Positions 11,689 to 20,738 of a stretch of DNA of 48,643 bases are shown here, piece by piece. Numbering within the stretch: the first letter of the stretch is position 1; every line of letters begins with the position of its first letter. The DNA is from an uncultured Pseudomonadota bacterium (GTDB taxonomy: Bacteria > Pseudomonadota > Gammaproteobacteria > Steroidobacterales > Steroidobacteraceae), in assembly GCA_903868595.1 (NCBI GenBank), contig CAIPVV010000009.1:1-48643 (forward strand), read 5' to 3'. The position numbers were made by a program, and so were the translations under genes. A model generated the notes under the pieces. It saw only the letters and a program-made list of their open reading frames with translations. It was not told where the DNA came from and did no database searches.

Positions 11689-13083
11689 TTATAGGGCTTC
11701 GCGCGGCAGCGCGGCGCGCAAGGCGTCCTCGATACGCGCGACGGCATGCACTTGGATGCCGGGCACCGCCACGCGCGGCAGGTTGTCCCGCGGCACGATG
11801 GCCGTGGTGAAGCCCAGTTTGGCGGCCTCGCGGATGCGCTCCTCGCCGAAGGTCACCGGCCGCACCTCCCCCGTCAGGCCGACCTCGCCAAAGGCGACCA
11901 GCGAGGCCGGCAGCTTCACGTCGCGGAGGCTGGAGGCCAGCGCGATGGCCACCGGCAGGTCCCAGGCCGGCTCGTCGATCACCAGGCCACCGACCACGTT
12001 GGCAAACACATCGTGCTCCTGCAGCGAGAGCCCGGCATGGCGGTTCAGCACCGCCAGCAGCATCGCCAGGCGCCCGGCGTCCAGCCCCTGGGTCACCCGG
12101 CGCGGCGCGCCGAAGCGCATCCGGTCCACGAGCGCCTGCACTTCCACCAGCAGCGGCCGCGTGCCGTCGCGCGTGACCAGCACGACGCTGCCCGCGACCG
12201 GCTCCGGCGCTCGGGAGAGGAAAATCGCCGCCGGGTTCTTGACCTCCCGGATACCGGTCTCGGTCATGAGAAAGAAGGACAGCTCGTTGACGCTGCCGAA
12301 GCGGTTCTTGGTCGCCCGCACCATGCGGAAGCGGCTACCCGCGTCGCGCTCGAAATACAGCACCGTGTCCACCAGGTGCTCCAGCATCCGGGGTCCGGCG
12401 ATCGCCCCCTCCTTGGTCACGTGCCCGACGATCAGCACGGCCGTGCCGCTGGCCTTGGCAAAGCGCACCAGCGCCGCCGTGCACTCCCGCAGCTGGGAGA
12501 CCGAGCCCGGGCTGGTGTCGGAGGCGGCAACGCTCATGGTCTGGATCGAGTCGATCACCAGGAGCTGGGCACCGCGCTCCTGCGCCAGGGGGAGAATCGC
12601 CTCCAGGTCCGTCTCGCAGGCCGCCTCCACGCCCTCGGTCTTCAGCCCCAGGCGACGGGCGCGCATCGCGATCTGCCCGGCCGACTCCTCACCGCTCACG
12701 TACAGCACCCGGTGGGCGGCTCCCATCAGGGCCGCCACCTGCAGCAGCAGTGTGGACTTGCCGATGCCCGGCTCCCCGCCCAGCAGCGTCACGGACCCCG
12801 GCACGAGTCCACCGCCCAGCACCCGGTCCAGCTCCCCCATGCCCAGCGACCAGCGCTCGGCCAGGGCGGCGGGGCCGGTATCCAGCTGCAGCGACAGGGG
12901 CGCGGCCTCCGCCCGGGCGACCAGGGCGCTGCCCCGGGCGGCGCGGCCGGCGCCCCGCCCCTGGGTAGCCGGGGTGCGCGTACTCAGCGTGTTCCACTCC
13001 CCGCAGTGGGGACACTGGCCCTGCCATTTAGCGCTCTCGCCACGACAGGCGTCACAGACGTAGACGAGGCTCACTCTGGCCAC
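11689..13083 (-). CDS. radA: DNA repair protein RadA
   Basis: RadA is a RecA-related ATPase that promotes branch migration in recombination repair. The protein has an N-terminal C4 zinc finger (CDACRGESAKWQGQCPHC), Walker A GEPGIGKSTLL, the RadA-specific KNRFGSVNE motif, and a C-terminal Lon-like domain (LPASLVAFGEVGLTGEVRPV). I chose GTG 13083 (464 residues, near the usual 455-460). GTG 13074 is equally possible. An ATG 31 codons further upstream adds non-family sequence. It is transcribed away from the PP2C gene. Confidence 0.94.
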   Translation of the reverse strand: MARVSLVYVCDACRGESAKWQGQCPHCGEWNTLSTRTPATQGRGAGRAARGSALVARAEAAPLSLQLDTGPAALAERWSLGMGELDRVLGGGLVPGSVTLLGGEPGIGKSTLLLQVAALMGAAHRVLYVSGEESAGQIAMRARRLGLKTEGVEAACETDLEAILPLAQERGAQLLVIDSIQTMSVAASDTSPGSVSQLRECTAALVRFAKASGTAVLIVGHVTKEGAIAGPRMLEHLVDTVLYFERDAGSRFRMVRATKNRFGSVNELSFFLMTETGIREVKNPAAIFLSRAPEPVAGSVVLVTRDGTRPLLVEVQALVDRMRFGAPRRVTQGLDAGRLAMLLAVLNRHAGLSLQEHDVFANVVGGLVIDEPAWDLPVAIALASSLRDVKLPASLVAFGEVGLTGEVRPVTFGEERIREAAKLGFTTAIVPRDNLPRVAVPGIQVHAVARIEDALRAALPREAL

Positions 13084-13258
13084 TGTGGGAGTCCCGGTTG
13101 GGTTGCGGCGGGAAAAGGATGGGACGGGGATGCTAGCACGCGACGCAGGCCACAAAATCGATACAAGAGCCGCCAAAACAACCGGTTAGTTCGTGCAGCG
13201 CGGGATCAACTTGAGTACGATCGGGCGCATCCCGGAACCACTGGACCAGACCTGGCGG

Positions 13259-14083
13259 ATGAGTCTCAAAGGCAAGCTGCAATGCGTGGGCCAGACCGAT
13301 ACCGGTCGGGTGCGCGAGCATAACGAAGACATGATCGCCTGCGACGGCGACATCGGACTCATGGTGCTCGCTGACGGCATGGGCGGCTATAACGCCGGCG
13401 AAGTGGCCAGCGGCATCGCCGTGAAGACCATCGTGAACCTCGTGCGCGAAGCCGTGGAGCGCGAGGACCTGCGCCTGCCCGACAAGACCACCGGCCTTGC
13501 CCGCGCCAGCATCATCCTGCGGGATGCGATCCACCGCGCCAACAAGATCATCTACCAGACCGCGCGCACCCAGCCCCAATGCGAGGGCATGGGCACGACG
13601 GTGGTCGGGATCCTGTTCTTCGACAACAAGGCCTCGATCGCCCACGTCGGGGACTCGCGTGCCTACCGGGTGCGCCACTCAAAACTCGAGCAGGTCACCC
13701 TGGACCATTCGCTGCTGCAGGAGTTGGTGGACCGGGGCTTCTATTCCGTCGAGGAAGCCCAGCGGGCGGCAAACAAGAATTACGTGACCCGCGCCCTGGG
13801 CGTGGAGGCCCAGGTTGAGGTCGAATTGCAGGAGCAGCCGGTCCACAAGGGCGATTTCTTCCTGCTGTGCTCCGACGGGCTGTCGGACATGGTGGAAGAC
13901 GAGGATATCCAGCTGACGGTCGGCACCTTCCGCGCGAACATGGATGCAGTGGCCAAGCACTTGATCCAATTGGCCAATGACAACGGCGGCAAGGACAATA
14001 TTTCCGTGGTGATGACGCAGGTTCTCGAATCATTCCCCGCGCACACCGGTTTATTTGACAGAATACTGAAGTGGTTCAGCTGA
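13259..14083 (+). CDS. PP2C-family serine/threonine phosphatase
   Basis: This is a Stp/PrpC-like bacterial PPM phosphatase that removes phosphate from Ser/Thr using two metal ions. The metal-binding motifs are all present: DTGRVREHNED, LADGMGGYNAGE, HVGDSRAYRVR, CSDGLSDMV and GGKDNISVVM. I chose ATG 13259 (MSLKGKLQCVGQTDTG), giving 274 residues. An upstream in-frame ATG at 13193 adds 22 residues outside the domain. The FHA gene follows after 13 bases, so the two are likely an operon. No Ser/Thr kinase lies in the window. Confidence 0.93.
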   Translation: MSLKGKLQCVGQTDTGRVREHNEDMIACDGDIGLMVLADGMGGYNAGEVASGIAVKTIVNLVREAVEREDLRLPDKTTGLARASIILRDAIHRANKIIYQTARTQPQCEGMGTTVVGILFFDNKASIAHVGDSRAYRVRHSKLEQVTLDHSLLQELVDRGFYSVEEAQRAANKNYVTRALGVEAQVEVELQEQPVHKGDFFLLCSDGLSDMVEDEDIQLTVGTFRANMDAVAKHLIQLANDNGGKDNISVVMTQVLESFPAHTGLFDRILKWFS

Positions 14084-14096
14084 TCGAGGCTCTCAC

Positions 14097-14813
14097 ATGG
14101 CACGTCTGATTCTCAGCCTTGATGGCCAGGTACTGGCCGATTACAACATGAACAAGGAGCGCTACACGATTGGGCGCCTCCCGGACAATGACATTCGGAT
14201 CGACAATCCGGCCGTCAGCGGCCACCACTCACTGATCATCAACATCCTCAACGACTCGTTCCTTGAGGACCTCAACAGCACCAACGGCACCTACGTCAAC
14301 GGCAAGCTCATCAAGAAGCATGCCTTGCAGCACGGTGACGTGATCACGGCCGGCCACCACCAGCTGCGCTTTGTTGAGGACGATGACGCCCAGCAGGACG
14401 AATTCGAAAAGACCATGGTCATCCAGCCCTCGCAGCGCCCGGCGGAGAAGATCCACGCAGCCCGCGCGGTGGTGGAGGAGTCGGGCAGCGGCATCAGCGC
14501 CACGACGACCCGCCGTGCCCTGCCCGAGTCGACTGCGCTGAAGGTCAAGGCCAAGCTGCAGGTCCTCTCCGGCGCGTTTGCCGGCCGGGAGCTGGAGCTG
14601 GTGAAGGCGCTGACGACCCTGGGACGCCCAGGCGTGCAGGTGGCGGCCATCACGCGCCGCTCGGACGGCTACTTCATCGTCCACGTGGACAGCGCGAAGG
14701 AAGGCGACTACCCGCTGGTCAATGGCATGCCGATTGGCGCCCAGGCTCGCCGCCTGATCGACAACGACGTGATCCAGCTGGCCGGCGTGAAGATGGGCTT
14801 CTTCGAGGCCTAA
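14097..14813 (+). CDS. Protein with two FHA domains
   Basis: FHA domains bind phosphothreonine peptides. The 238-residue protein has a clear N-terminal FHA domain (about residues 15-95: YTIGRLPDNDIRIDNPAVSG-HHS, then LNSTNGTYVNGK, HGDVITAG). After a linker rich in Ala/Arg/Ser, a second, more divergent FHA-like domain covers about residues 155-238 (TTLGRPGVQVAAITRRSDGYF, VNGMPIGAQARRL, LIDNDVIQLAGVKMGFF). The linker begins with EKTMVIQPSQR; a short threonine-containing motif at this place in such proteins can be a kinase target, but that is inference. It sits directly behind the PP2C phosphatase and ends at a hairpin. Confidence 0.9.
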   Translation: MARLILSLDGQVLADYNMNKERYTIGRLPDNDIRIDNPAVSGHHSLIINILNDSFLEDLNSTNGTYVNGKLIKKHALQHGDVITAGHHQLRFVEDDDAQQDEFEKTMVIQPSQRPAEKIHAARAVVEESGSGISATTTRRALPESTALKVKAKLQVLSGAFAGRELELVKALTTLGRPGVQVAAITRRSDGYFIVHVDSAKEGDYPLVNGMPIGAQARRLIDNDVIQLAGVKMGFFEA

Positions 14814-14823
14814 GCCCCGACCT

Positions 14824-14845
14824 GCGGGCGGCGCAAGCCGCCCGC
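14824..14845 (+). terminator. Hairpin after the PP2C-FHA pair
   Basis: GCGGGCGGC and GCCGCCCGC form a perfect 9-bp stem around a GCAA tetraloop, 10 bases after the FHA stop and 20 bases before the convergent SGNH gene ends. There is no T-tract, so it may end transcription weakly or act as a shared barrier between convergent genes. Confidence 0.6.
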
Positions 14846-14865
14846 GGCGGCGTGGGATCCCTGCC

Positions 14866-15717
14866 CTAGCGGCCGAGCGCCTGGTCCAAGGCCTCGGCCA
14901 CCGCCGTCATTCCCGCAAGCTTCGGGTGGTAGAACGCCTGCGGTGCTGCCGGGTCCGGCTTGGCATACCCATTGATCCACGGCTCCGCCGCGCAGGCATG
15001 GTGCGCGCGGGTCACGCGCGAGGCCTCCAGCAGCTGCGCCCCATTGCCGCGCGCGACCGTCGCCGTGATCTGCCGCAGCCGGGCGTCGATCGCGCGAGCC
15101 GTCTCGGCGTCCGCCTCGGGCAGGGGCGTCAGCGCGCAGCCGCCAGCCGGCGGCAGCACCGTCACATAGTCGACGAAGACCAGCCGCGCCTGCGGCGAAC
15201 GGCGATGCACCTGCACGGCAATGCGCTGCAGGCGCTCCGCGACCCCCGCGTACTCCCGCTCGCTGGGTGCCGGCACGCCGCGGCAGGCCGCCTCCGGCTG
15301 CAGGGCGTGGCAGGAGGCACCGATGAGACCCGCCATATAGCCCAGGTCATTGCCGCCGATCGTGACGGTGACCAGCCGCGTATCCGGACGCAGGGCGTCC
15401 AGCTGCGGCGGCAGTTCGTTCCAGGCCGCCAGCAGGTGATGCGTCGTGGCGCCACTGCAGCTCACATCGGTGAGCTCAAGGCCCCGCCGGCGCGCGAGCT
15501 GGTGCGCATAGTTGTCCGCGGAACGCGCGCAGCGGGTGCCGGGCACGTCCGCCGGCTGCGTGATGCCCGGGCCGGCGGCAAAGGAGCTGCCCAGGGCCAC
15601 GTAGTGGGAACCGGCCGGTACGGCCGTGGCCCGCGGGGCTTCTCCCGCGCCCGCCAGGTCCAGAGGACCCGCGAGGCCCAGCAGCGCGAGGCCCAGGATT
15701 CGCAAGGCAGTGGTCAT
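14866..15717 (-). CDS. Secreted SGNH/GDSL-family esterase or lipase
   Basis: The 283-residue protein begins with a hydrophobic signal peptide (ALRILGLALLGLAGPLDLAG). The SGNH hydrolase blocks are visible: block I GSSFAAGPG with the nucleophile Ser, a Gly in block II (SCSGATTHH), block III IGGNDLGY, and block V with the catalytic His in YHPKLAGM. The fold resembles secreted esterases of the SGNH type with several Cys (SCHALQPEAAC, GCALTP, HHACAAEPW) that could form disulfides. The substrate cannot be told. It follows alr by nine bases on the same strand and converges on the FHA gene. Confidence 0.88.
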   Translation of the reverse strand: MTTALRILGLALLGLAGPLDLAGAGEAPRATAVPAGSHYVALGSSFAAGPGITQPADVPGTRCARSADNYAHQLARRRGLELTDVSCSGATTHHLLAAWNELPPQLDALRPDTRLVTVTIGGNDLGYMAGLIGASCHALQPEAACRGVPAPSEREYAGVAERLQRIAVQVHRRSPQARLVFVDYVTVLPPAGGCALTPLPEADAETARAIDARLRQITATVARGNGAQLLEASRVTRAHHACAAEPWINGYAKPDPAAPQAFYHPKLAGMTAVAEALDQALGR

Positions 15718-15726
15718 CCGCCGAGC

Positions 15727-16806
15727 TTAGCCCAGCACCAGCGGCACGCGCTGGCTGACGCTGCAGAGCAGCTCATAGGGAATCGTCCCGGCGCTGGCGG
15801 CCATCCGCTCCACCGGCAGCTCCGGCCCCCACAGCACGACCCGCGCGCCAACCTCGATGCCCGGCCCCGCGCCACTGGCATCCACGGCCACCATGTCCAT
15901 TGACACCCGCCCTACCAGCGGCAGGCGCTGGCCCGCGATCACCACGCTCGTGCCCGTCGGCAGGCCCCACGGCAACCCATCGCCATAGCCCGCCGCGATG
16001 ATGGCGATGCGCGACTCGCGCGCCGCGCGCCAGGTGCCGCCGTAGCCGACCGACTCGCCCGCTGGTACGCGCCGCGTGGCGATCACCACGGTCTCCAGGG
16101 TCATCGCCGGCCGCAGCCCCAGCTCCCCCGCCGTCTCCCCGGGGAACGGCGAGACGCCGTAGAGCGCAAGGCCTGGCCGGATCCAGTCGGCCTGCGCGGC
16201 GGGCGTGCCCAGGATCGCCGCGGAGTTGGCGATGCTGGTGGCCAGTCCCCGCCCCTGCGCCAGGTGCGTAAAGCGGGCGATCTGCTCAGCGGTCATCGCA
16301 GCATCGCGCTCATCGGCACACGCCAGGTGGGTCAGCAAGCGGATCTCGCGCACGCCCTCTGGCAAGTCCTGCAGACGCGCCAGTGCCGCGGCAAACTCCT
16401 CGGGCCTGAAACCCAGTCGGTTCATGCCCGTATCGACCTTCAGCCACGCGACGAAGCGGTATGCCGGGCGGTACTGCTCCAGCAGCGAGAGCTGCAGCGG
16501 CTCGTGCACCACCAGGTCCAGCTCCAGCTGCGCCGCCTCCTGCAACTGCGCGGCGTCGAACACGCCCTCCAGCAGCACGATGGCGCGGCGAACGCCCGCG
16601 GCACGCAGCGCCACCGCCTCCTCGATGCGGGCCACGGCATACGCATCGGCGTCGGGCAGCGCGAGCGCGGTGGGCACTAGGCCGTGGCCGTAGGCATTGG
16701 CCTTCACCACCGCCATGATCCGCCGACCGGGAGCCGCCGCGCGCACGGCGGCGAAGTTGGCGCGCAGCGCCGAGGAATCGATGACCGCGCGGATCAGCCG
16801 GCTCAA
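15727..16806 (-). CDS. alr: Alanine racemase
   Basis: This PLP enzyme interconverts L- and D-alanine for peptidoglycan. The 359-residue protein has the PLP lysine K35 in AVVKANAYGHG, the substrate-region motif KVDTGMNRLGF, and the C-terminal domain with the conserved Tyr in SVGYGGTWRA and VSMDMVAVD. Its ATG overlaps the dnaB stop by four bases (ATGA), the usual dnaB-alr coupling of Gammaproteobacteria. Confidence 0.96.
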   Translation of the reverse strand: MSRLIRAVIDSSALRANFAAVRAAAPGRRIMAVVKANAYGHGLVPTALALPDADAYAVARIEEAVALRAAGVRRAIVLLEGVFDAAQLQEAAQLELDLVVHEPLQLSLLEQYRPAYRFVAWLKVDTGMNRLGFRPEEFAAALARLQDLPEGVREIRLLTHLACADERDAAMTAEQIARFTHLAQGRGLATSIANSAAILGTPAAQADWIRPGLALYGVSPFPGETAGELGLRPAMTLETVVIATRRVPAGESVGYGGTWRAARESRIAIIAAGYGDGLPWGLPTGTSVVIAGQRLPLVGRVSMDMVAVDASGAGPGIEVGARVVLWGPELPVERMAASAGTIPYELLCSVSQRVPLVLG

Positions 16807-19469
16807 CGCAACACGCCCTCGGCGTAGGCATCCGGCATGAAGTTCTGGAATCGCGTGTACTGGCCCTGGAAGGTCAGCGTGAAGTAACCCGTCTCGCCAT
16901 TGCGATGCTTGGCCAGGTCGATGTCGGCCTGTCCCTTGCGCGGCGTGTTCTTGTCGTACACCTCTTCACGGTAGATGAAGAGGATCATGTCGGCATCCTG
17001 CTCAATGGCGCCCGAGTTGTGCGTCACGATGCCATCGGCCAACCAGTTGGCCGGCCCCGGCACCGTCAGGTCGAATACCTCTTCCTCGCCCTGTGGCTCG
17101 ATGCCCGTCACGCGGTCCCAGAACAGGTCCGAGCTCGCCCACGTTTGCGGCTCCGGCGCATCCCGCAGTGTCGCGTCGCTGGAGAGCGTCTGCCGGCTGG
17201 GCGAGAAGCGGAAATGACTCGATCCCCCATAGGAGGTTCCCCGCATCCGGGCCATGGCCCGGGTGCTGACGCCGGGCAGGCGCACCTGGGAACCCACCTT
17301 CGCGAAGACCTCCACCGGCAAGGTGTCCACGTTCGGGTTCTCGCCCACGGTTTCGAAATGCTCGGCCAGTCGCTGTGCCGCCGCGGCCCGCGGACCCACG
17401 CCGCCGACCACCTGCGCGAAGCGTTTTTGCGCATCGGCGCTGCTGACATCCACGGTGTACATCGGCCGGGAGCCCGCGCTCTGGACCGACCTGATGCGCG
17501 CCACGATGCCCAGCCGCAGCAGCAGGGCCGCGACGTCGTCTGCCAGCCGCGGGCTGCAGCTCGCGAAGTACACGCGCGGCGCGCCGCGCTGCCCGGGCTT
17601 GCGCAGCGTGACCGAGCCGTCCGTCGCCCACAGGTGGCGCAGCAACAGGGCGATCTGGGCATCGCTCAGCCTGAACACGTCCGGGGGCAGGTGCTTCTCG
17701 TGGGAGCGCTGGCCAGAGATCCCCAGTCCCTTGAGCCAAGCGCCCACGCCCTGGGGATGCCAGCGATTGCCAGTGCCGCTGAGGACGAGCTGGTGCCAGG
17801 CCCCGCGCCCCCCGTGGCGGTTGACCGTGCAGCCGAAGGCCTCGGCCGCCGCGCGTACCGCGGCACTGTTCTCTTCAGACGCCGTCGTGTACCGCAGCGG
17901 CTGATGCGAGAGGTAGCTGCCATCGCCCACGAGGTGCCCCAGCAGGACCAGGTGATGATCGGGCCAGGAGAGTGGTTCGAAGGCTTGCGGCAGGTGCCGG
18001 GATAGCGCGAGGCGATCCCCGACGGCCAGCTTCGACACCGTGGTCCAGCCCTGCCCGGCCAGCAACTTGTGTTCCGCCGTCGCGCGGATGCAGCGGCCGC
18101 TGGCCAGCTGCACGCGGAACGTTTGCCGCCGTCCGACGGACCACACCTTGTCCGAGCAGGCCGCGACGATCCTCTGCTGCTCGTCGATCGCCCAGACTTG
18201 CGGCGCCGTCCCGACCAGTTCGCGGATCGGCACGCGCCGGCCATCGGTCAGGCAGACCAGCGTGTCACCGGCAACGCATTCGCGAAGATCCGACATCACC
18301 GGCTTCTTGTTCTCGCGCTGCTCGACGCTACGATTGAGCTGCGAGAGCGCGATCACCGGGACCGAGAGCTCCTTGGCCAGTGCCTTCAGGCCGCGCGAGA
18401 TCTCCGAGATCTCCGTCGCGCGGTTTTCCTTGGAACCCTGCACCTGCATGAGCTGCAGGTAATCGACGACCACCATGTCCAGGCCGTGCTCGCGCTTGAC
18501 GCGCCGCGCGCGGGCGCGCAGCTCCATGGGCGAGAGTCCCGGCGATTCGTCGATGAAGATGCGCGCCTCGGCCAGCTGGCTGGTTGCGCTGGTGACGCGC
18601 ACCCACTCCTCGTCCGTGATGCGGCCGCTGCGGATGTTGTGCAGCGGCACGCCACCGACCGAGGAGAGCATGCGGGTCATCAGCTGCTCGGAGGGCATTT
18701 CCATGCTGAAGATCAGCACCGAGCCCTTCACGCCGGCCGCCAGCGCGACGTTCTCGGCCATGTTGATGGCCAGCGTCGTCTTGCCCATCGAGGGGCGCCC
18801 GGCGACGATCAGCAGGTCGCCGCCGCGCAGGCCGCCGGTCTTGTTGTCGAAGTCCGCAAAGCCGGTGGGAATGCCGCGCATGCCGTCCGGATTGCTGTGC
18901 CATTCGTCGATCTTGTCGATGAGCGCCGGCAGCATCGTGCGGACCTGCTGCGCACCGTCGGTGCGGCGCGAGCCGCGCTCGGCGATCTCGAAGACCTTCT
19001 GCTCGGCCAGGTTCACCAGCTCGCGGGCACTCATGCCCTCGTCGTTGAACACGGAGCTTGCGATGGCGGTGCCGGCGCTGATCAGCCCGCGCAGCAGCGC
19101 GCGTTCCTTGACGATCTGTGCGTAGGCGCGAACGTTGGCGGCCGTCGGGGTGTCACGCGCAAGCGTGCCCAGGTAGGCCAGCCCGCCGGCATCCTCCAGC
19201 TTCGCGCGCCGCTCCAGGTACTCGGAGACGGTGACGACGTCGCAGGGCTTGGACTCGGCCGCCAGCGCGCAGACGGCGTCGAATATCAGGCGGTGGTCGG
19301 GACGATAGAAATCTTCGGCGGAGACGCTGTCTCCGACCTGGTCCCAGGCGGTGGTATCCAGAAGCAGGCCGCCGAGTACAGCCTGTTCCGCCTCAATCGA
19401 GTGAGGTGGGGTACGCAGCGACTCGGCGCCGTCGGACGCGTCCTGACGCAGCCTTAGTGGACCGGCCAT
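16803..19469 (-). CDS. dnaB: Replicative DNA helicase DnaB precursor containing an intein
   Basis: The 888-residue precursor is DnaB interrupted by a 421-residue intein; the spliced product would be 467 residues, the normal length. The first extein (residues 1-397) has the N-terminal collar domain (SIEAEQAVLGGLL), Walker A AGRPSMGKTTLA at about 223-234 and Walker B VVVDYLQLM, up to SDLRE. The second extein (819-888) resumes SGAIEQDADMILFIYRE. The insertion therefore lies inside the conserved DLRESG motif near the DNA-binding/ATPase loop, a known intein site in DnaB. The gene lies 45 bases after rplI and overlaps alr. Replication depends on splicing being efficient. Confidence 0.96.
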   Translation of the reverse strand: MAGPLRLRQDASDGAESLRTPPHSIEAEQAVLGGLLLDTTAWDQVGDSVSAEDFYRPDHRLIFDAVCALAAESKPCDVVTVSEYLERRAKLEDAGGLAYLGTLARDTPTAANVRAYAQIVKERALLRGLISAGTAIASSVFNDEGMSARELVNLAEQKVFEIAERGSRRTDGAQQVRTMLPALIDKIDEWHSNPDGMRGIPTGFADFDNKTGGLRGGDLLIVAGRPSMGKTTLAINMAENVALAAGVKGSVLIFSMEMPSEQLMTRMLSSVGGVPLHNIRSGRITDEEWVRVTSATSQLAEARIFIDESPGLSPMELRARARRVKREHGLDMVVVDYLQLMQVQGSKENRATEISEISRGLKALAKELSVPVIALSQLNRSVEQRENKKPVMSDLRECVAGDTLVCLTDGRRVPIRELVGTAPQVWAIDEQQRIVAACSDKVWSVGRRQTFRVQLASGRCIRATAEHKLLAGQGWTTVSKLAVGDRLALSRHLPQAFEPLSWPDHHLVLLGHLVGDGSYLSHQPLRYTTASEENSAAVRAAAEAFGCTVNRHGGRGAWHQLVLSGTGNRWHPQGVGAWLKGLGISGQRSHEKHLPPDVFRLSDAQIALLLRHLWATDGSVTLRKPGQRGAPRVYFASCSPRLADDVAALLLRLGIVARIRSVQSAGSRPMYTVDVSSADAQKRFAQVVGGVGPRAAAAQRLAEHFETVGENPNVDTLPVEVFAKVGSQVRLPGVSTRAMARMRGTSYGGSSHFRFSPSRQTLSSDATLRDAPEPQTWASSDLFWDRVTGIEPQGEEEVFDLTVPGPANWLADGIVTHNSGAIEQDADMILFIYREEVYDKNTPRKGQADIDLAKHRNGETGYFTLTFQGQYTRFQNFMPDAYAEGVLR
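17016..18278 (-). mobile_element. DnaB intein with LAGLIDADG homing endonuclease
   Basis: The intein spans C398 to N818 of the precursor. Splicing residues are the N-terminal Cys (CVAGDTLVCLTDG), block B with its His (RATAEHKLLAG), the C-terminal block F (EEVFDLTVPGPANWLADGIV), the HN end, and Ser as +1 extein residue. Between the splicing blocks lies a DOD-type endonuclease with both acidic motifs kept, LLGHLVGDGSYL (residues 509-520) and LLRHLWATDGSV. All residues needed for splicing and the two endonuclease aspartates are present, so the element may be able to home. No frameshift is seen. Confidence 0.94.
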
Positions 19470-19514
19470 ATTCAGGACGCCTCCTTACCCCGGGTTGACG
19501 AGCTAGCGCGCCGC

Positions 19515-19970
19515 TTAGCCCTGCTCTTCGGCCACGATGACGACCGGCAGCTCGATATCGATATCGGTATGCAGATGCACCGAGACCGTGTGCTCGCCGA
19601 CGCTGCGCAGCGGACCGTTCGGCAGGCGAACCTCCGCGCGCTCCAGCGGCTGGCCCGCCTTGCTGGCGGCCTCGGCGATGTCGGTCGTGCCGATCGAGCC
19701 GAACAGCTTGCCTTCGGTACCGGCCTTGGCCGTGATCGAGAGCTTGAAGCCCTCGAACTTGGCGGCACGGGCCTGGGCAGCCGACAGCTGGTCGTTGGCG
19801 GCCTTCTCGAGCTCCGCACGCCGGGCCTCGAAGCGGGCCACATTGGCGGCCGTGGCGAGCGTGGCCTTGCCCTTGGGCAGCAGGAAGTTGCGGGCATAGC
19901 CCGAACGCACGTCCACGCGGTCACCCAGGTTACCCAGGTTCGCGACCTTTTCTAGAAGAATGACGTCCAT
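19515..19970 (-). CDS. rplI: 50S ribosomal protein L9
   Basis: L9 is a two-domain 50S protein. The 151 residues begin with the typical [32 protein letters not shown], continue through the long connecting helix ([15 protein letters not shown]), and end in the C-terminal domain ([35 protein letters not shown]). It lies 11 bases after rpsR. Confidence 0.98.
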   Translation of the reverse strand: MDVILLEKVANLGNLGDRVDVRSGYARNFLLPKGKATLATAANVARFEARRAELEKAANDQLSAAQARAAKFEGFKLSITAKAGTEGKLFGSIGTTDIAEAASKAGQPLERAEVRLPNGPLRSVGEHTVSVHLHTDIDIELPVVIVAEEQG

Positions 19971-19981
19971 GAACCCTTACC

Positions 19982-20206
19982 TCAATGCTGATCGGTGTAC
20001 GGCAGCAGCGCCAGGAAGCGCGCGCGCTTGATCGCCACCGCCAGCTGACGCGGGAAGAAGCTCTTCGTACCAGTGATGCGGCTCGGGACGATCTTGCCGG
20101 TCTCCGAGATATAGCCCTTCAACGTGCCCAGGTCCTTGTAGTCGATCGACTCAACGCCATCGGCCGTGAAGCGGCAAAATTTCTTGCGACGAATAAAACG
20201 TGACAT
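19982..20206 (-). CDS. rpsR: 30S ribosomal protein S18
   Basis: S18 pairs with S6 on the 30S platform. The 74-residue sequence is complete and typical ([59 protein letters not shown] end with [20 protein letters not shown]). It lies between rpsF and rplI. Confidence 0.98.
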   Translation of the reverse strand: MSRFIRRKKFCRFTADGVESIDYKDLGTLKGYISETGKIVPSRITGTKSFFPRQLAVAIKRARFLALLPYTDQH

Positions 20207-20237
20207 GAATTAGCTCCGGAATTTCAAGGGGGTGCGA

Positions 20238-20642
20238 TCAGCCGCGCATCGGCGGCGAGTCGTCATCATCGCCACCCAGCGGCGAGTCACGATCGCGGCG
20301 GCGCTCGCCCGCCTCGCCCTCTTCCTCACCACGGGCCATCGGCGATGGCTCGGTGATGGCCTTGGTCTCGCTCGTCACCAGGTGACGCAGGACGGCATCG
20401 CTGAAACGGAACGCGCCGGTGAGCTCGGCCAGGGTCTTCTGGTCGGTCTCGATGTTCATCAGGACGTAGTGCGCCTTGTGAACCTTGGCGATCGGGAATG
20501 CCAGCTGGCGACGACCCCAGTCCTCGACGCGGTGAATCGCACCGCCGCCGGCCGTGATCATGCCCTTGTAGCGCTCGAGCATGGCCGGAACCTGCTCGCT
20601 CTGGTCCGGGTGTACCAGGACCACAACTTCGTAATGCCTCAT
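20238..20642 (-). CDS. rpsF: 30S ribosomal protein S6
   Basis: S6 binds S18 in the 30S platform. The 134 residues show [20 protein letters not shown], the [20 protein letters not shown] core and an acidic, low-complexity C-terminal tail ([16 protein letters not shown], then GGDDDDSP) of the kind that RimK glutamylates in some bacteria. It is the first gene of rpsF-rpsR-rplI-dnaB-alr. The 96-base gap up to rlmB contains the likely leader; an S6:S18-type autoregulatory hairpin could lie there but I could not prove one. Confidence 0.97.
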   Translation of the reverse strand: MRHYEVVVLVHPDQSEQVPAMLERYKGMITAGGGAIHRVEDWGRRQLAFPIAKVHKAHYVLMNIETDQKTLAELTGAFRFSDAVLRHLVTSETKAITEPSPMARGEEEGEAGERRRDRDSPLGGDDDDSPPMRG

Positions 20643-20738
20643 GTCGTTTCCTCTCGGATGTTAGCCACCCGTCCAAGGCATAGGCGGTGTGGCAAGAAGG
20701 GTCGGGGAGTGTACGTTAACCCTTGCAGTTCCCGCAAC

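Noticed and set aside
11039..13323. Very long + strand open frames opposite ffh and radA (for example 674 and 525 codons)
   Set aside because: They are antisense to clearly conserved genes in high-GC DNA, have biased composition (Arg/His/Gln-rich) and no domains.
20643..20738. S6:S18-binding leader upstream of rpsF
   Set aside because: A GGACGGGTGG..ATCC segment could fold, but I could not establish the diagnostic bulged hairpin by eye.
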